DNA from: RPRI01 sp051233685
GTDB taxonomy: Bacteria; Desulfobacterota; Desulfobacteria; Desulfobacterales; RPRI01
NCBI RefSeq assembly: GCF_051233685.1
Contig: NZ_JBAMMY010000130.1
Span: 62,001 to 126,000 of the forward strand
Reading direction: 5' to 3'
DNA length: 64,000 nucleotides
Under the pieces are notes generated by a model, which did not search any database, was not told the origin of the DNA, and saw only the letters and a program-made list of their open reading frames with translations. Position 1 is the first letter of the stretch. Every line of letters starts with the position of its first letter. The position numbers and the translations under genes are program-made. This document shows positions 16,883 through 26,587 of this stretch, one piece after another.

Positions 16883-16910
16883 TTGACAGAATATTTAAAA
16901 TATTTACTGT
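16883..16910 (+). promoter_or_regulatory. possible promoter of the biosynthetic gene set
   Basis: TTGACA at 16883-16888 is a full -35 match, but the best -10 at 16-17 bases is weak (TACTGT). A second candidate TTGACG (16825-16830) has TATATT 15 bases on. The AT-rich 246-base leader before the first gene must hold the promoter; which pair is used is uncertain. Confidence 0.3.
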
Positions 16911-16990
16911 GATGAATCGGAACAAAATGTTATCATTGTATATTTCACAGATTAACAGAGGTTGGCATATTCGGGAGACAAATCCGTTAT

Positions 16991-17725
16991 ATGAAAGAAT
17001 ATACTGAAAAAACGGCTCTTGTTGTAGGCGGCAGCAGAGGAATAGGGCGTGCAATTGCTCTTCGTCTGGCGCGCTCGGGTTTTGATATCCGGTTAACTTA
17101 TCAGAGCAATCATGAAGCAGCCTATAAGGTAAAGTCTGAGATAGAAGAGATTGGCAAGAAATGTGAAATTATGGCGTTTGATATCTCAGACAATGATGCA
17201 ACAAGAGCTGCTCTTGAAAAAATATCGGATGAGCATCCTCCCCATGTAGTTGTATTTAACTCGGGAATTGCAAAAGATAATCTGATGGTCTGGATGACAA
17301 AAGAAGAATGGAATTCCGTAATTTCGGTAAATCTCAATGGATTTTATAATGTTATAAATACGGTGCTGTTTCCAATGCTGCGGGAAAAGCGGGGACGTAT
17401 TGTTGTCGTATCATCAACTTCAGGACAGATCGGACAGGCAGGCCAGGTTAATTACTCGGCTTCAAAAGCAGGACTAATAGGAGCTGTTAAAGCGCTTGCA
17501 AGAGAAATCGGGAGAAAAAATATTTTTGTCAATGCTGTGGCTCCGGGACTTATTTTAACCGATATGGTTGAATCTCTGGATAAGAAAAAATTTTTGCCCC
17601 TTATTCCCATTAACAGGTTCGGAAATCCGGAAGATGTGGCATCTGTTGTGAATTTTTTATGTACGGAAGAAAATATGTATATACACGGCCAGGTTATAGG
17701 TATTAATGGCGGACTCGCGATATAA
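16991..17725 (+). CDS. 3-oxoacyl-ACP reductase (FabG/ApeQ-like)
   Basis: This 244-residue short-chain dehydrogenase has the NAD(P) loop VVGGSRGIGRAIA (residues 11-23) and the active-site Ser with YSASK (about residues 154-158). Its C-terminal half is normal FabG length. It would reduce the beta-keto group of an ACP-bound chain after each condensation. It is the first gene of the 26-gene set, and its place beside a KAS and an ACP supports a dedicated role corresponding to ApeQ in aryl polyene clusters. The start is supported by CGGGAG upstream. Confidence 0.85.
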   Translation: MKEYTEKTALVVGGSRGIGRAIALRLARSGFDIRLTYQSNHEAAYKVKSEIEEIGKKCEIMAFDISDNDATRAALEKISDEHPPHVVVFNSGIAKDNLMVWMTKEEWNSVISVNLNGFYNVINTVLFPMLREKRGRIVVVSSTSGQIGQAGQVNYSASKAGLIGAVKALAREIGRKNIFVNAVAPGLILTDMVESLDKKKFLPLIPINRFGNPEDVASVVNFLCTEENMYIHGQVIGINGGLAI

Positions 17726-17758
17726 AGATTTTATGAGTCAATAACGGAAAAATATTTA

Positions 17759-19261
17759 ATGAAAAAATATGACGATATTGTTGTTGGAAGCGGAATAAGC
17801 GGGATGACCCTTGCCCTTTTGCTTGGGATGAACGGCCACCGGGTATTGCTTCTTGAAAAAAACAAAAATATCGGCGGTTCAATGGCCAGGTTTTACAAAC
17901 AGGGAATACCGCTTGATACGGGCTTTCACTTTACGGGAGGATTTTATAAAAACGGAATCCTTGCTGACATGCTTACTGTCCTTGGAATAAGCGATCAGAT
18001 TCAGCCTATATTCATACGGGAATCCGAAAACAAGGTAATATTTGAAGAAGACAACTCATCTTATGATTTTCCCTTCGGTTATGTTGAAACAAAAGCAAAA
18101 ATGTTAGAATATTTTCCCAACGAAAAAAAAGCCATTGATCAATATTTTGACATGGTCTCAGATGTTTGCAACAAAACGGTATCACTTGATTTGCGCAATA
18201 TTTCACTTTCCCATCACTGGATCGATGAAGATTATGTCAGCCTTGACGAAGTATTAAATAAGCTTACGGATAACAGCAGGCTTAAAGGCCTACTTTCAAA
18301 ATACAGCATGTGCTATGGAGTGAAACCTTCGGAAATATCTTTTGCCAATCACAGCAGGGTGAGTTTCGGGCTTTATGAATCTGTAGCAAGGGTAAAAGAT
18401 GGCGGAGATGCTTTTATCAGGGCTTTTAAAAAGCAGCTTGCCGGTTTTGATATTGATATCCGGACTGAAAGCTTCATTACAGAATGTGCAGATATAAACA
18501 GCAATATTGTTGGGAGATTTGTATTAAACACCGGGGAAGAGGTTCTTGCAGATCGTTGTGTTTTTACAATACATCCAAAGGCAATCTTAGATGTTCTGCC
18601 CGCAAAATATCTTACGAAAGCATTTGTAAACAGGGTGAGCGCCTTTGAGCCGTCTGTCGGTTTTTTTGCTCTTTTCGGAATAGTCCGAAATTATATTCCT
18701 AAAGATGAAGACTTGGAACCTACCATATTATCGCTTTTTCCCAACACTGATATGAACCGGGCTATGGATCCCTCTTATACCGGCAAACCCGCTCTTGTTA
18801 TCTTAAAAAATCAGGATCTGGTAAACTGGGAAAAGCATATGGTTATTACTGCTCTTGAGGTTTCTTTTTTGGAGCATGTCAGCCAATGGATAGATTCCGA
18901 ACCTGGCAAACGTCCTGAATCATATCAGAAATACAAGAAAGAGCGCATTGAAAATATAATGAAAAGAATCTTTGCGGCTTACCCCGAATATAAAGATTCT
19001 TTTAAATTGATAGATGCTGCATCGATGCTGACTTTTAAGGGGTATCTTAATTCTCCCGATGGTTCTGCATACGGAATAAAACAGAAAATCGGGCAGTTTA
19101 ATCTTTTCGGAAAGCTTCCGATAAGAAACGTATACGCGGCAGGGCAAAGCGCGGTGCTTCCCGGAATTGTCGGAGCCATGCTTTCGTCGTTTATAACAGG
19201 ACGTGTTGTTGTTGGGAAAGATTTGTATATTGATTTTATTAAAAAGAGGCTTGGAAGTTGA
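17759..19261 (+). CDS. CrtI/phytoene-desaturase-like FAD oxidoreductase
   Basis: This 500-residue flavoprotein has an N-terminal dinucleotide-binding motif VVGSGISGMTLALLLGMNGH (residues 8-27) followed by LLEKNKNIGGSMA. Near the C-terminus NVYAAGQSAVLPGIVGAM contacts FAD. The layout is that of phytoene desaturases and retinol saturases, which desaturate, isomerise or saturate conjugated chains. There are no other carotenoid genes here, so the substrate is more likely an ACP- or lipid-bound acyl or polyene chain. CrtI-like genes also occur in proposed ladderane gene clusters. The last three bases overlap the next start. Confidence 0.8.
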   Translation: MKKYDDIVVGSGISGMTLALLLGMNGHRVLLLEKNKNIGGSMARFYKQGIPLDTGFHFTGGFYKNGILADMLTVLGISDQIQPIFIRESENKVIFEEDNSSYDFPFGYVETKAKMLEYFPNEKKAIDQYFDMVSDVCNKTVSLDLRNISLSHHWIDEDYVSLDEVLNKLTDNSRLKGLLSKYSMCYGVKPSEISFANHSRVSFGLYESVARVKDGGDAFIRAFKKQLAGFDIDIRTESFITECADINSNIVGRFVLNTGEEVLADRCVFTIHPKAILDVLPAKYLTKAFVNRVSAFEPSVGFFALFGIVRNYIPKDEDLEPTILSLFPNTDMNRAMDPSYTGKPALVILKNQDLVNWEKHMVITALEVSFLEHVSQWIDSEPGKRPESYQKYKKERIENIMKRIFAAYPEYKDSFKLIDAASMLTFKGYLNSPDGSAYGIKQKIGQFNLFGKLPIRNVYAAGQSAVLPGIVGAMLSSFITGRVVVGKDLYIDFIKKRLGS

Positions 19262-20481
19262 AAAGAGTTGTTATTACCGGTGCAGGAGCTGTTTCCCCTC
19301 TTGGCGCTGATGTGCCAGCCATGATCTGTGGTATTGAGGCAGGAAAAAGCGCTGTCAGGTATATGGATGGATGGGATCAGTATATAGGTTTGCGAAGCCT
19401 TGTGGGAGCGCCTGCCAAGATTGTAAATGAAAAGGCTATTGCGCGTTCAAGCAGAAGATCCATGGGAAGAATGAGCATATTTTCGGTACAGGCTGCTGAG
19501 CAGGCTATCCTGGATTCGGGCATAGATCGCGGATTGCTTGCATCGGGACGCTTAGGATGCATCATTGGCTCTACCATGGGAAGTGCGAAAAGCATTAATG
19601 ATACTTTTGAAATTATGATTCCTCATAAAGATCTGACAAGGCTTTCCTCCATGAAGTTCTTTCAGTGTATATCCCATACTGCTGTGATGAATACAGCCCA
19701 GCATCTGGGTATTACAGGCTATGTTCTTGCAACATCGGCTGCATGCGCTTCGGGACTTCAGGCTATTGGTGCCGGTTATGATCTTATAAGACTTGGAAAG
19801 CAGGATGCGGTGCTTTGCGGCGGAGCCGAAGATCTTCACCCGACCGTCACCGGTTCTTTTGATATACTTTTTGCTACATCAGCAGGTTACAATAATGAAC
19901 CTGAAAAAACACCCCGCCCCTTTGATGCAAAAAGAGACGGTCTGGTTTGCGGGGAAGGAAGCGGCATTCTTCTTATTGAAGAATATGAACATGCATTAAA
20001 GCGAAATGCCAAAATTTATGCTGAAATTATCGGCTATCATACATGCGGAAGCGGAGTTCATGTAAGCCAGTCCAACAAGGATTCGATGGTGGCGTGTTTC
20101 CGGCAGGCTCTGGCTGATGCAAATATACAGGCAAACCAGGTAGATTATATTAATGCTCATGCCACAGCAACCATACATGGAGACAAGGAGGAAGCCGAAG
20201 CCATAAAGGAGGTATTCGGAGATCAGGTACCTGTAAGCAGCCTTAAAGGATATATGGGCCACACTTTGGGAGCATCCGGATCTATTGAGTTGATAGCATC
20301 CCTTATAATGATGCAAAAAGGATATATATATCCTACTTTGAATCTTGAATCGGTTAGTCCTGAATGCGAAGGTATTTTTCATGTAACTGAAAAATTAACA
20401 AAAAAAATTAATATAATAGTTAAAAACTGCTTTGCTTTTGGTGGGATCAATGCCTCGATAGTATGTAAAAAAATTGTATAA
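19258..20481 (+). CDS. beta-ketoacyl-ACP synthase II-type (KAS)
   Basis: This 407-residue KAS has the full triad: Cys163 in TSAACASG, His301 in NAHATAT and His335 in KGYMGHTLGAS. It would condense malonyl-ACP with a growing acyl chain. It starts at TTG 19258, overlapping the TGA of the flavoprotein gene. It is the first of three catalytically complete KAS proteins in this gene set, each probably serving a different step or chain length. Confidence 0.87.
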   Translation: MKRVVITGAGAVSPLGADVPAMICGIEAGKSAVRYMDGWDQYIGLRSLVGAPAKIVNEKAIARSSRRSMGRMSIFSVQAAEQAILDSGIDRGLLASGRLGCIIGSTMGSAKSINDTFEIMIPHKDLTRLSSMKFFQCISHTAVMNTAQHLGITGYVLATSAACASGLQAIGAGYDLIRLGKQDAVLCGGAEDLHPTVTGSFDILFATSAGYNNEPEKTPRPFDAKRDGLVCGEGSGILLIEEYEHALKRNAKIYAEIIGYHTCGSGVHVSQSNKDSMVACFRQALADANIQANQVDYINAHATATIHGDKEEAEAIKEVFGDQVPVSSLKGYMGHTLGASGSIELIASLIMMQKGYIYPTLNLESVSPECEGIFHVTEKLTKKINIIVKNCFAFGGINASIVCKKIV

Positions 20482-20502
20482 TGTTATAAAACAGGATATC
20501 AG

Positions 20503-20757
20503 ATGACTGAACAAGAGATAATACAACTGACAAATCAGGTTTTCGAAGAATCGTTTGAAATAGAAAAGGAATTATTGAAACCGGAAACTAATATATTTGA
20601 GGATTTGGGACTTGACAGCCTGGATGTGGTAGATCTTGTTGTGGCTTTGCAGGAGAAGTTCGGCGTAAAGATTCGAAACGACGAGAGAATAAAGACTATA
20701 CGATCGCTTGGGGATATATATAATTTTATCTTTAAACTAAAAGAAGAGCATAAATAA
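20503..20757 (+). CDS. acyl carrier protein 1
   Basis: This 84-residue ACP has the phosphopantetheine site DLGLDSLDVVDLVVALQEKF (Ser about residue 38). It lies 21 bases after a KAS gene. It would carry the growing chain as a thioester and is one of three ACPs in the gene set, so different assembly steps may use different carriers. Confidence 0.9.
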   Translation: MTEQEIIQLTNQVFEESFEIEKELLKPETNIFEDLGLDSLDVVDLVVALQEKFGVKIRNDERIKTIRSLGDIYNFIFKLKEEHK

Positions 20758-20913
20758 TATAACATATTTATTCAACAGATAAATATGAATATATAATCTT
20801 TGCGATTTATTGCAGCCTTACGGATTTGCTCCTGCAATATAAAAATATCCTTTGTTCGATTGATTCCATAAACTCTTTCTTCTGTCCGGTCTTGATAAGC
20901 AACTTAACTGATA

Positions 20914-21681
20914 ATGAAAGATTTTTTCAAACTATTTATATTTAATTTAATATTTTATTCATTCTTTATTACTTTTTCAGCTTTTGGGATTCCTTTTCTT
21001 GCTCTTATTATAGCTTTTCAGGCGCCTTTTATATCCCACCGGAAAGCAATGAAAAAATTTCGAAGGGCGATTGCGTGGTATGGTATTGGTGTTTGCAGGA
21101 TACTCCCTTTTCCTTTCGTGCGGATATCTTATAAGGACTATGAGACATCAATTAATCATCCGGGACCTTTTATTTTTATCTGTAATCACAGATCCGCTTC
21201 GGATCCCTTTCTGATGGCTTATCTCCCTTATGATGAAGTTATACAGGCTGTAAATATCTGGCCCTTTAAAATTCCGGTACTTGGTTTTGCGGCAAAGTGT
21301 GCCGGATATCTGAGTGTAAGGGAAATGGCGTTTGAAGATTTTGTTAAAAAAACTATCGGGCATTTAAACGATGGTATTTCAATTGCCGCTTTTCCTGAAG
21401 GAACCCGTTCCGCAGATGGCTCTGTGGGGCAGTTTCATAGTTCAATTTTCAGAGTGGCTCTTAAATCGGGATACCCGATTGTGCCTATATGCATTACCGG
21501 AAATGAGAATATTCCTGCGAGAGGAACGCTTCTTCTTAAGCCCGGAGTTATTAAAATACATAAGCTTCATTCTATAACATATGATAAATATAAGGACTTT
21601 AGCCCTTATAAGTTAAAGAACCAAATTCGCTCGATAATGATTGATCATATTAAAATAATGGAAAGTAAAAGAGATGCCTGA
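20914..21681 (+). CDS. PlsC-type 1-acyl-glycerol-3-phosphate acyltransferase family protein
   Basis: This 255-residue membrane-anchored acyltransferase has an N-terminal hydrophobic segment (about residues 5-35). The HX4D site lies in CNHRSASDPFLM (about residue 90) and the FPEGTRS block near residue 160. Such enzymes esterify a lysolipid or similar acceptor with an acyl chain from ACP or CoA. Here it could attach the specialised chain to a lipid headgroup. Its end overlaps the next gene by 8 bases. Confidence 0.83.
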   Translation: MKDFFKLFIFNLIFYSFFITFSAFGIPFLALIIAFQAPFISHRKAMKKFRRAIAWYGIGVCRILPFPFVRISYKDYETSINHPGPFIFICNHRSASDPFLMAYLPYDEVIQAVNIWPFKIPVLGFAAKCAGYLSVREMAFEDFVKKTIGHLNDGISIAAFPEGTRSADGSVGQFHSSIFRVALKSGYPIVPICITGNENIPARGTLLLKPGVIKIHKLHSITYDKYKDFSPYKLKNQIRSIMIDHIKIMESKRDA

Positions 21682-22798
21682 GTCTTGCAGTCAAATATTC
21701 GGTTCTGAATTTTTCTATGATAAATATCATGATAAATATATGGATCAGCACAGATCAGATAGTCTTTATGCTCTTGAAATACATACAGGTGATCCTGTTG
21801 ATTTCGGGTTTTCAACCGCTTTTATTAATCCTGAAAATTTGCCTGAAAACAAACTTTCAGATGAAGAAATCTGCGATATAATTAAACAGGCAAAAGCTCT
21901 TGGCGTACAAAAGATTGTTTTTTCAGGAAGTGAGGCTGCATATTTTGCTGATATGCAAAAAATTCTGTTGTTTGCAAAAAGTCTATATATTGAGACAACT
22001 ATCCTGAATAAAGAATATTCTTGTAATGCTTATTCAGAAAAAAATAATCCGGTGTTTTGCATGCGCCATGGATTTTCCTGTGTCATTACATCGTATGGTT
22101 ATGTTTTGCCCTGTCCCGGACTTCAAATTCCTTTGGGAAACATTCGCTTTCAGAAGATATCCGACATTATAAAAGACAGTGAAATTTACAGCGATTTGAG
22201 AAACTATAAAAATAAGATTAAAGGGCCATGCGGCATATGTGAAAAAGCCGGGATTTGTTATGGATGCCGCGGCAGATCATATCTTGTTACAGGAGACTAT
22301 CTTGCTTCGGATCCAATATGTGAAAGAAATGAAAAACACAGAAAAGATATAATTTCTCTTCCGCTGCCGCTTGACGGAATAATACCGCAGATGCCTCCTA
22401 TGAAACTTATTGATACAATAGAAATATTAGGAGAACGCAGTGCCGGATGTTCGGTATTGATCAGGGAAGGGGTGCCTTTTGCGGAAAAAGACGGCAGCAT
22501 CGATAATGTTGCTTACCTTGAAATGATGGCTCAAGCTATTGCAGCACTTAATGGTTTCAGGAATATGGAAACATCGGACACTGCTCCTGAAGGATATCTT
22601 CTGGGCGCAAAAAAACTCATAATAAAATCAAAAGCAAGAATCGGAGAAAAGCTTTCCGTCTTTGTTTTTAAATATGCCAAGTTTGGTGGTTTCGGCATAG
22701 TAAAAGGAATTGTAAAAAGAGATAACGAAGTGCTTGCTTTAGGAGAGATTAAGATCTGGCACAATAATGATCAGGAATCGGGGGCCGGTGATCAATGA
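21674..22798 (+). CDS. degenerate radical-SAM/SPASM protein fused to hot-dog dehydratase-like domain
   Basis: This 374-residue protein has two halves. Residues 1-225 resemble a radical SAM protein with a SPASM-type iron-sulfur region: cysteines at 147, 186, 189, 195, 198 and 216 in CPGL...CGICEKAGICYGC...PIC. No CxxxCxxC triad for the SAM cluster is present. Residues 230-374 look like an ApeP-type hot-dog dehydratase (IIPQMPPMKLID, YLEMMAQAIAALNGF). At residue 239 there is Gln where the family normally has the PH...PPM histidine. Both expected catalytic sets are thus altered, suggesting a scaffold, electron-transfer or binding role, or new chemistry. It is packed between an acyltransferase and a LolA-like gene. 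Confidence 0.65.
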   Translation: MPESCSQIFGSEFFYDKYHDKYMDQHRSDSLYALEIHTGDPVDFGFSTAFINPENLPENKLSDEEICDIIKQAKALGVQKIVFSGSEAAYFADMQKILLFAKSLYIETTILNKEYSCNAYSEKNNPVFCMRHGFSCVITSYGYVLPCPGLQIPLGNIRFQKISDIIKDSEIYSDLRNYKNKIKGPCGICEKAGICYGCRGRSYLVTGDYLASDPICERNEKHRKDIISLPLPLDGIIPQMPPMKLIDTIEILGERSAGCSVLIREGVPFAEKDGSIDNVAYLEMMAQAIAALNGFRNMETSDTAPEGYLLGAKKLIIKSKARIGEKLSVFVFKYAKFGGFGIVKGIVKRDNEVLALGEIKIWHNNDQESGAGDQ

Positions 22799-22848
22799 AT
22801 GAACAGGAATCAGGAATCGGGGGATGGGGAACAGGGAAAGGAAAAATA

Positions 22849-23520
22849 ATGATTAAGTTATCACAAATATTTACCGTCTTGCTGATTATCCTGATGTCTA
22901 TATCTGCAATTGCGCAGGAACCTGCTGCCGGGGCTAATAACAAGATCGGTTTAGACACGGTTTTAAGCAGGCTTGAAAAAAAGATGTCAGGGATAAAAAC
23001 CTTAAAAACCGGTTTTATTCAGGAAAAAGAGCTGGCTGTGTTTAACAATAAGATTGTATTAAAGGGAACGGTTTATATCGAAAAGCCATATCGTCTGGCC
23101 TGGCTTGTGGATAAGCCTTTGAAATATAGCATGGTTATGTCGGAAGATACAATCAGCCAGTGGGATGAAGATACAAACAAGGTTCAGAAGATTTCTCTGT
23201 CAAAAAATCCGGCTTTTGAAGCTGTAATCGGTCAGATGCGGGAATGGTTTTCAGGCACATATACCCAGCTTATGAAAGAATATAATGTTCTGCTGCTTAG
23301 TGATAAACCGGTATCTCTTAAGTTTGTTCCCAAACCTGCAAGCTTTGCAGCTAATGTCATTAAAAGTGTAACGGTTGATTTCAGAAAAGATGAACAATAT
23401 ATTAACAAAATATTTATCGAAGAAAAAAGCGGAGATACAACCTCTCTGCTGTTTGTGGACACGCATTTAAATATTCCGATTGATCCTGCTGTATGGAGAC
23501 TTGCTCCAATTGTCAGATAA
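22849..23520 (+). CDS. LolA-like periplasmic lipid/lipoprotein carrier
   Basis: The 223-residue form starting at ATG 22849 has a proper signal peptide (MIKLSQIFTVLLIILMSISAIAQ) and an AAAGGA ribosome site. An upstream in-frame start at 22795 would bury the signal. The mature part has the LolA pattern: MSGIKTLKTGFIQEKEL, GTVYIEKPYRLAWLVDKPL and a half-barrel C-terminus. It would ferry a hydrophobic product across the periplasm. Aryl polyene clusters carry a LolA-like gene next to an MMPL exporter, exactly as here. Confidence 0.8.
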   Translation: MIKLSQIFTVLLIILMSISAIAQEPAAGANNKIGLDTVLSRLEKKMSGIKTLKTGFIQEKELAVFNNKIVLKGTVYIEKPYRLAWLVDKPLKYSMVMSEDTISQWDEDTNKVQKISLSKNPAFEAVIGQMREWFSGTYTQLMKEYNVLLLSDKPVSLKFVPKPASFAANVIKSVTVDFRKDEQYINKIFIEEKSGDTTSLLFVDTHLNIPIDPAVWRLAPIVR

Positions 23521-23551
23521 CTTATCTATAAAATCCGAAAAGAATAACAAA

Positions 23552-25918
23552 ATGAAAAAATTGCTTACCATCTGCATTTTTTTCATTGTTATTGCAATTT
23601 CCGTGGCCGGTATGTTTTTTGTTTCCTTTGACAACAATATGGAGATGATGCTTCCTGAAAACGGTGAAATTACAAGAAGCATGAGATTTTTGCGGGAATC
23701 GGATTTTTCGGACAAGATAATACTTTCAGTAAAGCTCAATGACTCTGTCCATTCCGAAATTGATCTTATTAAAGAAGTTGACCAGCTTTCATCAACATTA
23801 AAACCACCTTTTATCACAGATGTATTTTGCAGTGTTTCAGAAAACGAATCAGCAAAAGATATGTTTGCTTTTTTAAAATATTTACCCCAGTTGACCGGTA
23901 AAGGCGCTTTGGAAAATATAGATTCATTAATAAATACTGAGGGAATAAAATCGGTACTGCAAAAAAATTACAGGCAGATCCTTTCTCCTTCCGGCATGTT
24001 TACGACACCGCTTATAAGAACCGATCCTCTTGGCTTAAAAACCGGTTTGCTTGGCAAACTGCAAAAATTTTCTTCTTCCACAGGTTATGAGGTTGTGATA
24101 AAAAACGGCCACTTTCTGAGCCGGGACGGAAAACATGCCTTGATGATACTCAAAACTTCCGTGCCCGTAAGCGATGGTTTCGGCTCGCGTAATCTTATAG
24201 CATATCTTGATAAAAAACTTGAATCCCTCCCGCCTTATATTAGTGTGGATATGATTTCCGCCCATCTTCATACTTTAAGCAATGAGGATGTTATAAAAAA
24301 CGATATAAAGCTCACAACGATTATTGCTTCAATTGCTTTTTTTCTCGTATTTTTGTTTTTTTTCCGTGACATAAAGGCAATTCTGGTTTTTATGATTCCT
24401 CTTGCTTCAATTGCTGTTGCTATTAGCCTGTCTTCCGTTTTTTTAGATAAACTCTCATATTTTATAATTGGCATGGGAGCAACTATAGCAGGAATTTCAA
24501 TTGATTACGGAATACATGTATATACAGCCATAAGATGCTGCAGTAATAAGGCCGATGCAGTTAAACAGGTTGCAAAACCGATTATAGCAGGATCTTTAAC
24601 AACAATAGGTATTTTTGCGGCATTTTTCTTTTCTGATGTTTCAGGATACAGGCAGCTTGCACTTTTTTCCATCATCAGTATTATTTTTTCGCTTCTTTGC
24701 TCACTATATTTTTTGCCGGTTTTTATTGAAAGAAAAAATGAGTATAAGATAAACGGCCTTTTTGAAAGCTTTTCAATTTTTCCAAAATCTGTTTCTGAAA
24801 CTGCACAGGATAAAGTATGGATTTTCTTTTGGACAATTTTGATGATTACAGCGCTTTTTTTCTCATCCAAAACTGTATTTGACAGCGATATAAAACAATT
24901 TGACGGAAGCAATTCTCAGATATTTAAAGCGGAAGAGTCGTTTCAGAAAGCATGGGGAAGAAAAGAAAATCCTGCCATATTAGTCGTTTCGCAAAAAAAT
25001 CTTGAAGAAGCGCTCCGGGAAAATGAACTTATATACAATGAGGCGGTTAAAAAACTGGGAAATGAAAATATTTCAGGTTTTGCGTCATTATGGCCTTCGG
25101 AAAAAACAAGATCGGACAATGCCCTTAGATGGAATAATTTCTGGACTAAAGAAAAAGTGTCGAAATTAAGAAAGCTGCTTTCTAAGGAAGGTAAGGCTTA
25201 TAATTTTGCAGAGAATGCTTTTGAACCTTTTTTTGAGCACCTTTATGAAGGCACTGATGTTTCAGTTGATGTAAACAAGAATGAATTTTTAAAAAGGATT
25301 AAAGAAAGGTTTGTGTTAAAAAATGAAAAAGGCTGGCAGGTTATAACTTTTTTTCCGGATGAAGAATCCTATATTACAGAGTTTGCCAGAATAAGCAAAG
25401 CCCATCCCGAAACATTTTTGGTATCCCGGAAAAGCATATCAAAAGCTCTTTCAAAAGCAATTTCACATGAAATTATATATCTTTCGGTAATTGCAGCACT
25501 GTTGCTTCCTGTATTAACCATGATATTGCTTAAAGATATCAGGCTTACCGTTGTTGCGCTTGTACCCGTTTTCATCAGTGTGGCGGCAGCATTAGGAATT
25601 CTTCCGGTTACAGGTCTGGCTCTTAATGCTCCCGGTATACTTGCTATCATGATTCTTGTAGGCCTTTGCAGTGACTATGGGATATTCATGGTTTATAAAT
25701 GCCGTTATGGATATAATACAGGCACTGTAACAGCGGTTTTTCTAGCAGCCTTAACAACATTAATAGGAACAGGCGTCCTTCTTTTTGCAAAACATCCCCT
25801 GTTATTTTCAATCGGTGTAACACTTTTTACCGGACTGTTGGCTGGATTTCTATCATCTGTTATTGCCGTTCCATCCATTTACAGGCTTTGGATTAAAGAC
25901 AATAAAGGATATTATTAA
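23552..25918 (+). CDS. MMPL/RND-type lipid exporter
   Basis: From ATG 23552 the protein has 788 residues. There is one N-terminal membrane helix, a periplasmic loop, a bundle of helices (about residues 250-430), a second large loop and a second helix bundle at the C-terminus, i.e. the duplicated RND plan. The segment MGATIAGISIDYGIHVYTAI carries the membrane acidic residue of helix 4. LVGLCSDYGIFMVYK is its counterpart in the second half. Such proteins use proton flow to extract lipids from the inner membrane. It should export the product to the LolA-like carrier. Confidence 0.85.
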   Translation: MKKLLTICIFFIVIAISVAGMFFVSFDNNMEMMLPENGEITRSMRFLRESDFSDKIILSVKLNDSVHSEIDLIKEVDQLSSTLKPPFITDVFCSVSENESAKDMFAFLKYLPQLTGKGALENIDSLINTEGIKSVLQKNYRQILSPSGMFTTPLIRTDPLGLKTGLLGKLQKFSSSTGYEVVIKNGHFLSRDGKHALMILKTSVPVSDGFGSRNLIAYLDKKLESLPPYISVDMISAHLHTLSNEDVIKNDIKLTTIIASIAFFLVFLFFFRDIKAILVFMIPLASIAVAISLSSVFLDKLSYFIIGMGATIAGISIDYGIHVYTAIRCCSNKADAVKQVAKPIIAGSLTTIGIFAAFFFSDVSGYRQLALFSIISIIFSLLCSLYFLPVFIERKNEYKINGLFESFSIFPKSVSETAQDKVWIFFWTILMITALFFSSKTVFDSDIKQFDGSNSQIFKAEESFQKAWGRKENPAILVVSQKNLEEALRENELIYNEAVKKLGNENISGFASLWPSEKTRSDNALRWNNFWTKEKVSKLRKLLSKEGKAYNFAENAFEPFFEHLYEGTDVSVDVNKNEFLKRIKERFVLKNEKGWQVITFFPDEESYITEFARISKAHPETFLVSRKSISKALSKAISHEIIYLSVIAALLLPVLTMILLKDIRLTVVALVPVFISVAAALGILPVTGLALNAPGILAIMILVGLCSDYGIFMVYKCRYGYNTGTVTAVFLAALTTLIGTGVLLFAKHPLLFSIGVTLFTGLLAGFLSSVIAVPSIYRLWIKDNKGYY

Positions 25919-26587
25919 ATGTTAAAATATTTTGCTATTACAGGAATTATTCTTTTATGCCTTAACGGCTGTTCCGCTATTCCGTTTAAGAAAGCTATTC
26001 CTGTTTCAGTGGAAAATGCTGATCCTGAAAGTGTAAAAGAGCAATTTGCACTGAAAATAGCTGATAAGTTCCGGATAATAAATACGATTGTTTTTGAATA
26101 TAAGGGTCAAGCCTTTTCATTTATAGGATATTCTGATGTTGATACCAAAGAAAAAATATTTACTGTAGCAGGCATAAACCCTGTAGGAGTCAAACTCTTT
26201 GAACTTACCGGAGAAAAGGATAAAACAGTTTTAAAATTTGCAATCGGGGATTTTACAAAAAAAGGAAATTTTACAGAAGCTGTTGGAGGTGATATAAGAA
26301 AAATCTTTTTTGACCGTCTGCCTGAAACCGGAGCAAAGGTGTATAAGAATAAAAATGAAATAGTTTTTACTCAAAATGAAGGTGATGCAATTATTGAGTA
26401 TGTTTTTGCAGGACAAGACAATCTCCTTGTTGAAAAACGCTGCCTGGTTGATAATAAAAGTATCTGGAGCGTCAACTATTATGAATACACCGTTAAAAAC
26501 GGTAAATTACATCCTTTGGGAATAATACTGAAAAATTATAAATATGGTTATAGATTAATACTGAGATTAAAAGAGGTCAGATCGTGA
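25919..26587 (+). CDS. DUF3261-like outer-membrane lipoprotein
   Basis: This 222-residue protein has a lipoprotein signal with the box LNGC (Cys about residue 18) after a short hydrophobic stretch. The mature chain is a beta-rich domain with no enzyme motifs. A DUF3261-type lipoprotein follows the exporter in aryl polyene clusters, and this gene has the same place: its ATG follows the MMPL stop with no gap. It probably helps receive the product at the outer membrane. Confidence 0.65.
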   Translation: MLKYFAITGIILLCLNGCSAIPFKKAIPVSVENADPESVKEQFALKIADKFRIINTIVFEYKGQAFSFIGYSDVDTKEKIFTVAGINPVGVKLFELTGEKDKTVLKFAIGDFTKKGNFTEAVGGDIRKIFFDRLPETGAKVYKNKNEIVFTQNEGDAIIEYVFAGQDNLLVEKRCLVDNKSIWSVNYYEYTVKNGKLHPLGIILKNYKYGYRLILRLKEVRS

